A DNA stretch of 64,000 nucleotides from Cinnamomum chago. Lineage: Eukaryota; Streptophyta; Magnoliopsida; Laurales; Lauraceae. The translations under genes were made by a program, and so were the position numbers. Positions 31,966 through 43,913 of the stretch are shown here, in pieces. The stretch lies in the NCBI GenBank assembly GCA_038049695.1, contig CP142456.1:23222501-23286500 (forward strand). The letters are read 5' to 3'. Under the pieces are notes generated by a model. The model was given only the letters and a program-made list of their open reading frames with translations. It did not search any database and was not told the DNA's origin. Positions within the stretch are counted from its first letter, which is position 1; each line of letters starts with the position of its first letter.

Positions 31966-34671
31966 TTGCTACCAGGGACCGCCCCGATATCTATTACACC
32001 ATATAGAATGGCTCCAGTAGAGTTGGGAGAGTTGAAGACTCAGTTGCAAGAGTTATTGGACAAAGGTTTTGTGAGACCAAGTGTTTCACCATGGGGAGCT
32101 CCAGTTTTGTTTGTTAAGAAGAAGGATGGTTCGATGAGAATGTGTATAGATTACCGAAGATTGAATCAAGTGACCATCAAGAACAAGTACCCATTGCCAA
32201 GAATAGATGAATTGTTTGATCAATTGCAAGGTGCATCATACTTTTCGAAGATTGGCTTGAGATCCGGTTACCATCAGCTGAGAGTTAGAGAAGCAGATGT
32301 GTTGAAAACAGCTTTCCGGACAAGATATGGCCACTATGAGTTCCTAGTGATGCCATTTGGGTTGACTAATGCACTGGTAGTGTTGATGGCGTTGATGAAC
32401 AAGATATTTGCAGAATATCTAGATCAGTTTGTTGTAGTATTCATAGATGACATTTTGGTGTACTCTAAGACCAAGGAAGAGCATGAAGAGTATTTGAGGA
32501 TAGCATTGCAACTCTTGAGAGAGAATCAGCTGTATGCAAAGCTTAACAACTGTGAATTTTGGCTAGACCAAGTAGCATTTCTGGGGCACATTATCTCAAG
32601 AGAAGGATTGTCAGTGGATCCGTCCAAGATTGAAGCAGTAGCGAATTGGGAAAGACCGAAGAATGTGACAGAAATCAGGAGTTTTCTGGGATTGGCAGGC
32701 TATTATCGGAGGTTTGTGCAAGGTTTTTCGTTGATTGCGTCACCATTGACAAAGTTGACAAGGAAAAATGCACCATATGTATGGACAAATCAGTGTGAAG
32801 AGAGTTTCCAAGAGCTAAAGAAGAGATTGACTACAGCACCAGTCCTTACTTTGCTATCCGGAAGCGGCGGTTTCACCATTTTTACCGATGCTTCGAATGC
32901 TGGACTTGGTTGTGTGTTGATGCAAGAAGGGAAAGTGATTGCTTATGGATCTCGACAGTTGAAAGATCACGAGAAGAATTATGCCACCCATGATTTGGAG
33001 TTAGCAGCGGTTGTGTTCGCGTTGAAAATGTGGAGACATTACCTCTATGGAGAGCAGTTCGAAGTCCACTCCGACCACCGCAGCTTACAGTATCTGTTTT
33101 CACAGAAGGATTTGAACATGAGGCAGAGAAGGTGGATGGAATATATCAAGGACTATTATTTTCCAATCAAGTACCACCCAGGGAAAGCAAATGTTGTTGC
33201 AGATGCCTTGAGTAGGAAATCAGTGGGCTTGGCTAACCTTAGTGGCACTTGTATTTTCGAGCAGTTTGAAGAATTGAGTATAGACCTACAGCCACTGAGG
33301 AAGGGTGTTTTGTTAGCTAACATGACAGTGTCAGAACCTTCTTTCATTCAGAAGATCAAGGACAGTCAGTTGCAAGATCCAGAGTTGGCCAAGATTTCAG
33401 AGCATATAGCAGAACATCCTGATTTTCGTATTGTTGATGGAGTTTTGTACTACCGTGACCGTCTGTGTGTACCTAACATTGAAGATTTGAGGAATGACAT
33501 CATGACTGAGGCTCATAGCACGAAGTACTCTATGCATCTCGGCAGCACAAAGATGTATCAGAACTTGAAGGGTAGATTTTGGTGGAACAACATGAAGAGA
33601 GAGATTACAGCGTTTGTCTCCCGTTGCATGACCTGTCAGTTGATTAAGGCAGAACATCAGAGGCCTCCAGGGTTGTTACAACCGTTAGAGATCCCAGAAT
33701 GGAAGTGGGAGCACATTACCATGGACTTTATTTCGGGATTACCGAGGACTAGCAGTGGCAACGATGCGATATGGGTCAGTGTGGACCGTCTCACCAAGTC
33801 AGCGCATTTCCTTGCGATGAAGACAGGGAAGAAGATGCACATGCTACCTTTGGCAGAGTTGTTTGTCAACGAGATTGTCAGTCGTCACGGGCAGCCAATT
33901 TCTATCACATCTGACAGAGACAGTAGGTTCGTCTCGAGGTTCTGGAAGACATTGCATGAGTCTATGGGTACGAGATTGCAGTTCAGCACAGCGTATCACC
34001 CTCAGACAGATGGCCAGTCAGAGAGAACAATACAGACTCTTGAGGATATGCTCCGTGCTTGTGTGTTAGACTTCAAGACTCAGTGGGATGAGACTCTACC
34101 GTTGTGTGAGTTCGCTTACAACAACAGTTACCATTCGAGCATTGGGATGGCTCCTTTTGAGGCTTTGTATGGCAGAAGGTGTAGGACACATGTTTGTCGG
34201 GAAGAGGTCGGAACTCGCAGTTTCCATGGACCAACTATTGTTAGTGAGACCAGCGACAAAATCAAGTTGATTCAAGAGCGTCTGAAAGTGTCCCAGAGTA
34301 GACAGAAGAGCTATGCAGACTCCCACCGCAGAGATCTACAGTTCAAAGAAGGAGATGAGGTTTTCTTGAAAGTGTCACCTACAAGGGGAACATTGAGATT
34401 TGGACAGAAGGGCAAGCTATCACGGAGATACATTGGACCCTATGACATTGTGAGTAGGATCGGTGACGTGGCTTATAGATTAGCCTTACCACCCGAGCTA
34501 TCTGGCGTACACAACGTCTTCCATGTGTCGATGTTGAAGAAGTATGTCCCCGATCCGTCCCATGTACTCCGGCATGAGCCATTAGAGATCAGAGAGGATG
34601 CTACCTATGTTGAGAAGCCCGTTGAGATCATCGATACAAAGGAACAAGAGTTAAGGACACAGACTATTTAG
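31966..34671 (+). CDS. Element A pol: reverse transcriptase, RNase H, integrase, part of a chromodomain
   Basis: A long 901-codon open frame. The RT palm (residues about 15-190) contains MPFGL and FIDDILVYS, but motif A reads [12 protein letters not shown]: the catalytic Asp is Gly (codon 32254-32256), while element B keeps Asp. RNase H (about 300-425) shows [27 protein letters not shown] and ADALSRK. Integrase (about 500-790) has an HHCC-type zinc finger (ending CMTCQ) and the DD-E core: [20 protein letters not shown] and TDGQSERT. The tail with [16 protein letters not shown] and PVEIIDTKE leads into a chromodomain that TAG at 34669-34671 cuts; WVKVLWENHG and EEATWE follow in frame. The first Met is arbitrary, since the true frame enters from upstream through the deletion. 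Confidence 0.9.
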   Translation: MLPGTAPISITPYRMAPVELGELKTQLQELLDKGFVRPSVSPWGAPVLFVKKKDGSMRMCIDYRRLNQVTIKNKYPLPRIDELFDQLQGASYFSKIGLRSGYHQLRVREADVLKTAFRTRYGHYEFLVMPFGLTNALVVLMALMNKIFAEYLDQFVVVFIDDILVYSKTKEEHEEYLRIALQLLRENQLYAKLNNCEFWLDQVAFLGHIISREGLSVDPSKIEAVANWERPKNVTEIRSFLGLAGYYRRFVQGFSLIASPLTKLTRKNAPYVWTNQCEESFQELKKRLTTAPVLTLLSGSGGFTIFTDASNAGLGCVLMQEGKVIAYGSRQLKDHEKNYATHDLELAAVVFALKMWRHYLYGEQFEVHSDHRSLQYLFSQKDLNMRQRRWMEYIKDYYFPIKYHPGKANVVADALSRKSVGLANLSGTCIFEQFEELSIDLQPLRKGVLLANMTVSEPSFIQKIKDSQLQDPELAKISEHIAEHPDFRIVDGVLYYRDRLCVPNIEDLRNDIMTEAHSTKYSMHLGSTKMYQNLKGRFWWNNMKREITAFVSRCMTCQLIKAEHQRPPGLLQPLEIPEWKWEHITMDFISGLPRTSSGNDAIWVSVDRLTKSAHFLAMKTGKKMHMLPLAELFVNEIVSRHGQPISITSDRDSRFVSRFWKTLHESMGTRLQFSTAYHPQTDGQSERTIQTLEDMLRACVLDFKTQWDETLPLCEFAYNNSYHSSIGMAPFEALYGRRCRTHVCREEVGTRSFHGPTIVSETSDKIKLIQERLKVSQSRQKSYADSHRRDLQFKEGDEVFLKVSPTRGTLRFGQKGKLSRRYIGPYDIVSRIGDVAYRLALPPELSGVHNVFHVSMLKKYVPDPSHVLRHEPLEIREDATYVEKPVEIIDTKEQELRTQTI

Positions 34672-34804
34672 TGGGTGAAGGTACTGTGGGAGAATCATGG
34701 ACCAGAAGAGGCAACGTGGGAATCACGAGACCAAGTGCAGAAGAAGTACCCACATCTTCTACCAGAGGTGAGTCTTATGTTTCATTTGGAGGACCAAATG
34801 CCCT

Positions 34805-34817
34805 AAGGGGTGGAGGA
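34805..34817 (+). other. Polypurine tract of element A
   Basis: AAGGGGTGGAGGA lies directly before the TGTAAGACC start of the 3' LTR, the expected primer site for plus-strand DNA synthesis. Confidence 0.8.
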
Positions 34818-37800
34818 TGTAAGACCCCGACCCGAGTGAACTCGATCAGTAGTAATTAAGTTGCGTGTTAGTGCTAAGCTTGGTTAGTGATTTTGCTTAA
34901 GTTGGGTTTGGAATAGCTTTGATTCTAGTTTTGGGCTTCTTTGAGTGCTTGATAGCTAGTGGGGCCCTTTGGGGGTTCCCTTTTCGACTTTGCATTTGCT
35001 TAAGTGATTTTCCGGAATTTTTTTGAATTGCTTTCTTAACCCGTTTAATTTATCTTAATGATTCCTACAACTTTCATGTTGATCCCGTGTCCGTTTGAGA
35101 TCCCGAGACCCGATTTCATGGCCTTGAGGGCAAAACAGTCATTGCACACCAAATCTGTACCCCAAAACTTGATATTCCCGAAACCCGCGAAACATATACT
35201 TTTTGGAAACTAGATATTTCGACGATCATTTCTTCCTTCTTCGTCGAATTCATTAGAAGCCCCGAAAGCCATGATTTCACCCCAATTAGATTGTTAGTGG
35301 TGGAGCCCACTCCCCACTTGTTTATAAGGAGACCCTTCCCCTTCCATTACCCTTTTTCCAGCACAAGCATAAGCTAGGGTTTTCCCTTTTTTTTTTCTTC
35401 TTCTTGATCTTGCTTCTCCATCCTCAATCCACCCCCAAGCTTGCACCAATAGGAGAGTGGAGATCATCATCTTCTTCCTCATCACCCTAGCTCTCCTTTG
35501 ACACCATTACTAGAGAAAATCATTCATCACAAGACTTTCTTTGAGCTCACCATTGCCATTAGAGGACCTTTCAAGTAAGTAATCATTCTTTCCTTCTAGA
35601 TTTGTGTTCCTCTAGTCCTAGGGAAGCTTCACCTTTATTTTTGTAAGGTTTCCTTTGCTACTTCGTTGTTTGACCATTTTAGGGTCCTATTTTGGGGTTT
35701 TTGCCTTGTAGCTTGGACCATTGTCTTGGAAGATTGTTAGAGCTTGACTTGCTTGAGTAGAGACCTAAGGCAAGTGGATGATGTGAATTTCATAAGTTTT
35801 CAATGATTGTTGTATTTCCACTCATGCCCATGTTTTGCCTATTTATTACCTTGTTTTGAAATAAATGTTCATGGAAGTATTAATGGTGCATTTATGTCCA
35901 AGAGAGGTGTTAGTCCATAGCATTTAATGTCTTCTTGTTTTTTTTCAAATATGTATTATGTGAAATGGTTTCCTTCTTTTCTTTCCTTGTATTGAATGTG
36001 ATACGGATGAAGGAGAATGGGATGGATGTGATGAAGGATTTGATGTAGTTTGAGTGAAGTATTAGACTCCTCATTTGATGTATAAGAAGGGCTAAAAGGA
36101 GGTTGTAAAAAGGAAGAGATAGAGGGGAGCTGAACTGGTCCGGAATCAGTTCCTGGACAGTTCGCTCGAGCGACCATGACATTTCGCTCGAGCGACCTGT
36201 CCAGAAAAGGGTTCGGAGCATTCCAGTAGCTTGGGTGCGCTCGAGCGGACATCTAAGAACTCATTCCAAAGAGTTGTTCGTTCGAACGCATTTAAATATT
36301 CGCTCGACCCAATGAGTTCGTTCGAGCGACCTCAACTTCGCTCGAGCAAACCCACCCAGACAGCCATTCCAGAGAGCGACTCGCTCGAGCGAACTCTTCA
36401 GTCCGCTCGAGCGAGGTGCCCCGTTGGGCAAGGCTATGTTTGGGACGATGTTTAACTATTTCAATGTTTGGGTCTATTCTCTGAGAACCCCTCGATGACA
36501 AGGAGATTTGCTAAACAATGTATGAGGCCATTCGTGGAAAGAAACCATATCACAAAGATTTCGCTCGAAGTTTTGGAACTTCAAGGTGCATAAGGAGCCC
36601 GGAATGTCTTCTAACCCGAGGAGTACCAAGTCTTTATTATAATCGACATACGGGACCCCTATACACTAAATAGATCTTGAAACTAGTATTTTACCCAAAA
36701 TTGTTATAGTTCATTGTTTCACTTCATTCCAAGATTTATATTATATGATTTGTTTTCCCGAAAGCATGATAGTTACACTAGTAACGTGGACTTGTCCCGA
36801 AGAGTATTGCCCGACATGAAATGAGAGTTATGCACTTGAGCATTCTTGCCCCGTTCATTTATTTACTTGAACTTGATGTATTTTGCATATGTCTCGATTT
36901 GTTGTTTAACCTATGAGTCGGCATCACTAAGCTTGGATACCTTGTCGGTTTGATCCACCGACTTGGAGATCCCCTTCCCGTCCCGACAGCTGCAGTTTGG
37001 ATCCCGATACCCGGTCTATTACCGTGGTCCCGTCCCGATACCCGGTTCGCTACCGTGGTCCCGACCCGTATATTTATATTGTATATATGATTTGCGTTGA
37101 ATCTCCTCACCTTGTGTGACTGAGACCAACGTCCCGTTATACTGTTGTCACTTTAGTGACAGAGGACTTAGCTTTATGTGATTGCCATCTTGTTAGTTCC
37201 CGATCCCTTGGTTACCTCATATGCTTTATCTTGTTTACCTGTTTTCTAGCAAATAATTTATCTACTTTATGAGAGTTCTTGTTTAAACAGATTTCTAGGC
37301 TTTTCAAAGTATTTCCTTCATTATTACATGTGGTTGTATCTTTTCACTCTATTGCCAGACCGTTGTGTTTGACCCATTTGCTTTGGTACTCAGGTCCCGT
37401 TGCTGGCTACCTTGAGGAGGAACCGGAGGGGGCGGTAGGTGAGCCGCAGCCTCTAGTCGAGTGGCGTGCTAACGATGTCATGTAGACATCGGGTTGCTAA
37501 GAGAGGCGTAACATTTTGAGGAGAACTATTTAACCATTCTTTTGGGTTATTGGTTTGTTTATATTGGCCTTTGTTGGCCTCTAATTTTGGGCATTGTAAC
37601 TAAATGATCTTTTGTTAAACTTTAACTACTTTTGGGGAAACATGCTATAGATCATTGCTCATTCTGATACAGTATTTTATACTTGATGTTAATGCTTTCA
37701 TGACTAGAGATAGTCTGACTATTTGATTTGCTACATGCTTCCGCACTTAAAAGAAATATTCATTGATTGTTGTGATATCCTCACCGCGGACACTTGTAGG

Positions 37801-37902
37801 AAATAAAATAAGTGTATGTTGTCATTTAAACAGATGTGGTTTTCACCACTAATGTCCCGACTCCGGATCAGTCCCTCGGGGGCCCGGTCCGGGGTCGCGA
37901 CA
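34818..37902 (+). repeat. Element A 3' LTR, complete (3085 bp)
   Basis: It starts TGTAAGACCCCGACCC, ends GGGGTCGCGACA and is followed by the duplication ATAAA (37903-37907). It is uninterrupted and serves as reference for the broken 5' LTR. It carries a TATA element at 35323-35329, the palindrome array at 36161-36413 and two GTGGTCCCG/GATACCCGG repeats near 37010-37070. Confidence 0.93.
36161..36413. repeat. TCGCTCGAGCGA palindrome array in the A 3' LTR
   Basis: Same order and nearly the same spacing of dyads as 3648-3900, with one extra G before the third copy (GGTGCGCTCGAGCGG). Confidence 0.85.
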
Positions 37903-37907
37903 ATAAA

Positions 37908-39871
37908 GACCAAAGAGAGGTCCTATATCCAATAAAAAGCGAGTAAACGGGCTGAAGAGCCACGTTTAGGCCATGTTGGATAGAAGGAGAGAGGAGACCT
38001 TGGGGGGGTGGCCCCCAAGGGACTTCGATCACCTTGTGGTGTCTCTTCTGCAGCGGAGTGGTAGAGTTTCTTCGAAAATTCTTCAGAGATGTGTCCAAGG
38101 GTTGTGTATGTGTATGTCTCTATGTGTGTGTCTCTAGCCTTTTACTTCTTGGAGTGACCCTTTTTTATAGGCTTTTGGTAGTCATGGGGTGATTTATGGG
38201 ATTGATGACCCATAAAGAGAGGAGTTACAAGTTTTAATTCTTGATTTTGTAACTCCTTCTTTCTTGGCTTGTGATTGGCAGGTGGAGAATGATGGGCATT
38301 TAATCGCCTTTAATCTCCATGATGAGGGGAGTTTCATGGTTTTAATGCCATGATTGCTTAGATTTGTAACTCTCATTTGTTTGATTCTGATTGGGCCGTC
38401 CAAAATAATGGGTTAATGACTGCATTAAGTTGTCATAAATGGGTCAATTAACAACATTAAGTGGTCGCCAGGGCATTTGAAGAATCGCAGGCCGCGCCGC
38501 GTCTTTTGGAATTCTTCTTGTGATGATCGCCGATGGATCCGCATGTTGTTTGATGTCGGATGGCGATGCAACTTCAGACATTGGTTGATACCAGCGGGCT
38601 GGTGACATATGTCTTGTCGATTTCTCGATCGGTCGGACAGAAAGTGCACTTTTTTTGTTAGCCGGCTGGCGATCTTGGAGCGATCAATGATGATTTCATG
38701 CTCTTGACGGCGGATCCGAGATGTCGATGGAGATCAGTCGATTTCGAGCATCGAAAATCAGATTCTCAGGAAATCACAGGGGCTAGAACTCCCGAAACGT
38801 GAAAAAGGATGGAAAACGGGTCACCCGATGACAAATTCGACGACCCGGATTTCCATGGTCGCTGGCGGCGACCATGGGGATTGGTCCCCTTTTTGTCGCC
38901 GTTTCTCGACCGTTCTTTGGTCTTTTTCGCTGCCGTTTTCTCCTGGATTTTTCTTGACATTTCTTCTCATTTACTGGCTCGATTCTCATGAAGAAAACCT
39001 GACGAGAAGCCGTGCAAATCGGAGCACAAAGTCTCCTATTTTTTGGAAAAGCCGAAGACTTTGTAGCTGATTTTCCGTCAAGAGTCGAAACTAGGTCAAA
39101 CGATGTAGGAATGACCTAAGATTTGAGGTGAAGCCTCCTGAGCAGTAGATGGGACCAACCATGGGCTTTTGCTTGAGTTTTGAAGCCGTTTGGGGTCTCG
39201 TCACCAGTAGGCTTGATTTTGTCGCGCTTTGATGTGCGGTCAACCGATGTCCGATTGACTTAAAATTTGACAGGAAAACTATTGGAGTCATTTTGAGATG
39301 ATCCATTGGTTCCGATTTGGGTGTTGTGGTCCTGGGGTACTCCGCCGCCGGTAACCTTGATTTTTTTTCGGAGCGTCAAACTCGGGTCAAATGTTGTCGG
39401 AATGACCTGAAATTTGACGTGCAGCCCTTTTGAAGCATGTTGAAGCTACCCATGTGCTCCGTTTGATGAGTAATGGTCTCGGTGGGTCTCGCCACCGAGA
39501 GGCTTGATTTTACTGCTCGAGGGTTGATGGAGGGTCAAACGTTGTCGGTTTGACTTGAAATTTGGCATGGAGCCTTTTGGAGGTATTTTGAGACCATCCG
39601 TAGGCTCTGATCGAAGTTTTGATGTCTTCGACACCATCACCGCAAGGAGCGCCTATTCAGCTGCTGGAGGAGTGAAGTTGGGTCAAATGATGTTGGAATG
39701 ACCCGAAACTTCATGTGAACCCCTCTTTTGGCTGTCTTGAAGGATTTTGCAGTTTTTGTTTGATTCTGACAAGATCTGATGCTTGAAGTAGCATTGCCCG
39801 TTTGTAGTAGGATGCGGCTTCATGTGGCTTCTTGATGTAGAAGAGGCAAAGTGACATTTTTGGTGTCAACA
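37908..39871. other. Flank of element A; no gene recognised
   Basis: Short frames only. There is a TTTTTTATAGG TATA-like site near 38161 and a GTGTGTGTCT stretch before it. Some low-complexity Arg/Lys-rich frames occur on the minus strand near 38780-38990. The end, TTTTGGTGTCAACA at 39858-39871, has the shape of an LTR end. It abuts the truncated copia element F, so this region may be part of an unidentified LTR element inserted there, but no partner end was found. Confidence 0.35.
39090..39780 (+). repeat. ~147-bp tandem repeat, five diverged copies
   Basis: GTCAAACGTTGTCGGAATGACCTGAAATTTG-like anchors occur at about 39095, 39239, 39387, 39534 and 39682, spaced 144, 148, 147 and 148 bp. Other blocks repeat too (GTCTCGCCACCGAGAGGCTTGATTTT and variants). 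The copies are quite diverged, so the array is old. Confidence 0.75.
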
Positions 39872-39874
39872 ATA

Positions 39875-42720
39875 TCTAGCCGTGTAGACACCATAGCATA
39901 CATAAGTCTCTCAACTGCTAAGGATTATGGAACAGTCATCATCCGTTCCTTTTCTTCATCTGCTGTAGGACATCAGTGTTTACTGAGCTTAAAGTGATTG
40001 GCTAGAGGCATGCTAACTAGCTTAGCATTTTCATGTTGAGCCTTTCAAGCACCCATTCGACATATTTATATTGTAACAACCACTACTTCTTGGCATTTCG
40101 GTCACGACAACATATGTGCATGCCAAGTATCTGTCGTGCATGGCCCAAGTCCTTATATCAAAATTCTTTAACATCTCCTCTTTCATCTTGCCAATTACCT
40201 TACTATCATGTCCAACTATCAACATATCATCTATATGTAAAAGAAGGAACCTAAATCCGCCATTAGCAAACTTACGAACATAAATGTGGTTATCCTTCAG
40301 TGCCCATGACCCCATGAATGAATCAAACTTCTTGTACCACCGTCTCGTCGTTTGCTTCATCCAGTAAAGACTCCTTTTCGACCTGCAAACTAGTTATTCT
40401 TTCCTTATACCTCAAACCCCTCTAGTTGAGTCATGTAAGTTTTTTTCATCAAATTTCCATGAAGAAATGCAATCTTTACATCCATCCGTTCAAGCTCGAG
40501 GTCAAGGCTGGTGACAAGACCTAAGACAAATTTGACAGAAGTCATCTTTATAAATGGAGAGAAAATATAATCAAAGTCAATTCCCTTCGTCTGCGCAAAG
40601 CCTTTAACCACTAATCGTGCTTTGTGTTTCACCAGTTTTCAACTGTCGTCTTTCTTTAACTTAAACACTCATATGTTTTTCAATACCTTTCCTGGTATTG
40701 TTCTTCTTAAAAGGACTCAAATAATCATATATGGCTTTCATCCATTTATCTGTCTTCATGAGTCTTTTCTTCTTGGTAGCTCTCTTACTCCCCTTCATCG
40801 GTAAGCAAAATATAATTAGATGCAGGATACTTTGTTCATTGTTGACGCTCTCGAGTATACCTCCTAACTTGAGGCTCCGTGGTTTCTGACTAAGGAGGTT
40901 GCTTCCCTTGCTCAACACCTGTAATCCCAATGCCTCATCATTTTTTGGATCATCCCGCACACCTTTTCCACCTGTAGTCTGCACTATAAAAGGAATAAGT
41001 GTGAGATCAACAACTCCATCAACAACTTTTTTAGACTTGTAAGTCTTTTTAACATCTCCAAAGAATTGGTCCTCATGAAAAACCAAATCCTTAATTCTGA
41101 TAATTCTTTTCTTCTGTGGATCCCATAACTTGTATACAAATTCTTCTCCATCATAACCAACAAAGATGCAAGGCACTGCATTATCATCCGACTTTGATTG
41201 TTGCTCCTTTGGTACATGTGCAAAATTCTTGTGCCCAAACACCTTCAAATGAGAATAGGAAGCATCTTTACTTGTCCATATTCTCCATGGAAGTCCAAAG
41301 TCCAAAGGAATTGAGGGAAACCCATTAATCAGGTAACTGGTAGTCAGAACGGCTTCACTCCAAAATGGTTGGGGTAACTGTGCCACTCTCATCATGCATC
41401 TTATCCTCTCAAGGATAGTGCGGTTCATTTTCTCTTCCACGCCATTATGTTGTGAAGTATCAGGAACTATCCTTTCATGTCGAATGCCATGGTTCAAATA
41501 ACTTTTAAACTTGTTGGATGTATACTCACCACCATTATCTGTGCGGAGACACTTCAAGAACATTCATGTCTCTCTTTCAACCATGGCGTGAAATTGCTGA
41601 AAAATCTGGAATTAACACATGATCCTTTGATTTTCAACACATAAACCCATACTTTCCTAGATACATCATCAATAAATGTGACAAAAAACTTATTTCCACC
41701 CAAAGACTCTACCTCCATGGGAACACATGCATCAGAATATACCAGATCTAAGAAATTAGATTCTAACTTTGATGTTTTGCTGAAAGAAACCATATATTTT
41801 TACCAAATAAGCAATAATCAAAAGAGTCAAGGGATGTACCTTTAGAGTAATCAATTGATTCCTTTTTTCCAATGACCACAGTCCTTTCTCACTCATTTAT
41901 CCAAGTCTATTGTGCCCTAAACTCGGAGTGAAACTGTCTTTAAGAGCATTCAACACACATTTACACAGCTTCACATGTGTCTTGTAGAGCGCATTACATG
42001 CATTCCCTCTCGTAATAATGAGAGACCCTCTAGTGAGTTTCCATCTGCCATTTTAGAGGTGACTTTCAAAACCCACATGGTCCAATGTAGTGCCAAAAAT
42101 AAAATTCAACTACAGATCAGGAACATGTCTCACATGTTTTAACGTCATTATGCAACCAACATCGATTTGTATGTAAACATTAGTGATCTCAATAATCTTT
42201 GAATGATCTCGTGTTGCCCATTTTCACAGTACCAAAGTCCCCTTCTTTGTACACCATGAACATCTTACTACAAAGAGTAGCATGGTGGGATGCCGCTGTT
42301 TCAAGAACCCACTCAACATGATCATCTGCAAGACTCAAATACTCTTTATCTTCACTGGCAAGTATTGCTACTTCATGACTCAAAGCAGTTGTAGTGTTCT
42401 TAGTGTCATTCTTCTCTTTATTGTTGGCTTCTTTCTTTAAAGCAAAGCAATACCTCCTTGCCACAGCGAAAGAACTTTTCAAACTTTTTCCTAGTCTGTG
42501 ACCCCCTCTAGACCTATCATGACCACTATTTGGTCCTCTATTCTTACTCCTGCCCCTTTTCTAAGTGATAAAGGCTTGTGTATTATATGTTCTTGCAGTT
42601 TTTCTTCTTTTCAACAAGCTGCTGGTAACTTGGCTCATAGATAACACACCATCTGTAATAGGATTGCTCACAAAAATAACCAATATTTTCCATATATCTG
42701 GCAAATAACTAAGAAATGAC
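39875..42720 (-). pseudogene. Decayed Ty1-copia element F (Tnt1/Tork-like), truncated, no LTRs seen
   Basis: Minus-strand pieces appear in copia order. Gag end and protease lie at about 42482-42189, with WVLETAASHHAT (catalytic Asp changed to Glu). The pre-integrase block with GHMSEKGL-like sequence is frame-broken. Integrase core runs 41793-40661, with LDLVYSDACVPMEVESLGGNKFFVTFIDD, LRTDNGGEYTS, SQHNGVEEKMNRT and SYSHLKVFGH. RT is at 40632-40405 (ARLVVKGFAQTKGIDF, MDVKIAFLHGNL) and 40360-40031 (LLLHIDDMLIVG). An RNase H start (RLMYAMVSTRLDI) stops at about 39875. Each piece is in a different frame or behind stops. The motifs resemble tobacco Tnt1. No functional product is expected. Confidence 0.8.
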
Positions 42721-43419
42721 AAATCTTGCATCTCTTCTTAAATGACCATCTTCATTGTGGCTAGTTGGTTCAAAACACTTTGGATCTCATCTTCAAGGAT
42801 CAATGTTTCCAATTTGCAATCTTCCCAATCCCTTTCTCAACTAACCATTGGAGACGTCCATAGTTCCTTGCAATAGGTTGGATTCTTTGTTTGGGAATCA
42901 CTCCATAGATAACACCTTAGCGGGTGATCATGATGAGGGATGTGAAAACCCGACATTAAATGCAGGTGAAGATGGGAATGCGACTAACAATCTCTGTTAC
43001 TCAGCCTCAAGAGATGGAAGCGCACCAACAAGGAAGGTAGGGTTATGAGGAAATTTGTAACTGCCTCAAGGTGCATAACCTTGAATCATAAGAGCCTTGC
43101 AATATGCTCACATCCAGCCAAGCCATAGGTAAGTAACCCACCTTATGTATTACTTAATATACCTGAGAAAATGCATGGTGCTTCCACCATGAGGAAACTA
43201 ACCACTAGCATTTTTCCTTATTATAATTGTGGGCTTGTTTGGAACTGTAGAGATGCAAAAAAGTTCTCTACAATCTGCAAACTTAGACACCTATGTAGGA
43301 TGTGCCATTTGGATTTTCTCTTTATATCTTAAACTAAATCTGATGAAAATGGCATCCAGAATCTTACCATGAAACTACAATCAGACAAAGTGGGGAGGCA
43401 ATCAATCCAATTCCTCAAA
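42721..43419. other. Region between copia F and the LINE fragment; nothing certain
   Basis: A plus-strand frame near 42848-43048 may be a decayed LINE or gag-like piece but has no diagnostic motif. No RNA gene is seen. Confidence 0.3.
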
Positions 43420-43913
43420 AGCCAAAGCTTGCCTCGATTTTGTTGCGACCTCTAACCTCATTGATCTTGGTTATGTTGGTCCTAAATTTACTTCGACTAG
43501 GACCAACAAGAATAGAGGTCTAGCGCACGTTAAGGAGAGGTTGCATAATGCTCATGACAACGCCGAGTAGCGGACAATGTTCCCTAAATCCACTTTTTCA
43601 CTGTCTCAGTAGGTGGATATGATCATTCTCGTATTCTATTTTTCACATCCCCAATCATCCTAAGCTCCCACACTCCTTTAGGTTCCATAACATGCGGTTT
43701 AGGGATGAGGAATGTGCTATTATTGTAGCAGATAGGTGGAAAGAACTTGATAACTCCTCTAGTGATAACCTTGTTAAAACCCTTAATTGGCTTAGGAAGG
43801 ACCTCTCAAAGTGGAATAACACTAAATTTGGGAAGGTCGAAGAGTCCATTACTAAGATTAGATGTGAAATTAACATAATTAGGAACCTTGAACCTAGTCG
43901 TGGGACTGTTTCT
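43420..43913 (+). pseudogene. L1-type LINE ORF2 fragment, interrupted by copia E
   Basis: The plus-strand translation, with shifts, gives FVATSNLIDLGYVGPKFTS, then a decayed RLHNAHDNAEWRTMFP-like block matching the endonuclease end of plant L1 ORF2. A frame from 43692 has RWKELDNSSSDNLVKTLNWL and DLSKWNNTKFGKVEES, the typical linker before reverse transcriptase. It stops at the LTR of element E. The RT part is not found on the other side of E, so the LINE was already truncated or lost sequence. Confidence 0.55.

Larger units (their letters stand above)
2304..37902 (+). mobile_element. Ty3-gypsy LTR retrotransposon A (Tekay/Del-like), full length with nested insertions
   Basis: Both LTRs start TGTAAGACCCC and end in GACA, and the element is flanked by the 5-bp duplication ATAAA (2299-2303 and 37903-37907). 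Internal order is primer site, gag with zinc knuckle, protease, reverse transcriptase, RNase H, integrase and chromodomain-like tail, then a purine tract. This is the gypsy order, and the roughly 3.1-kb LTRs and tail motif fit the Tekay/Del chromovirus clade. The 5' LTR is interrupted by elements B (with C inside it) and D. Net of insertions the element is about 10.8 kb. It cannot be autonomous: the gag start codon is GTG, there are four in-frame stops, one 2-bp deletion and a lost RT catalytic aspartate. Clade assignment is inference from motif memory. Confidence 0.9.

Noticed and set aside
1694..39871. Copia F 3' LTR formed by 1694-2303 joined to 37908-39871
   Set aside because: TGTT and AACA ends can be imagined, but there is no matching second LTR near 42700-43400 and no target duplication.
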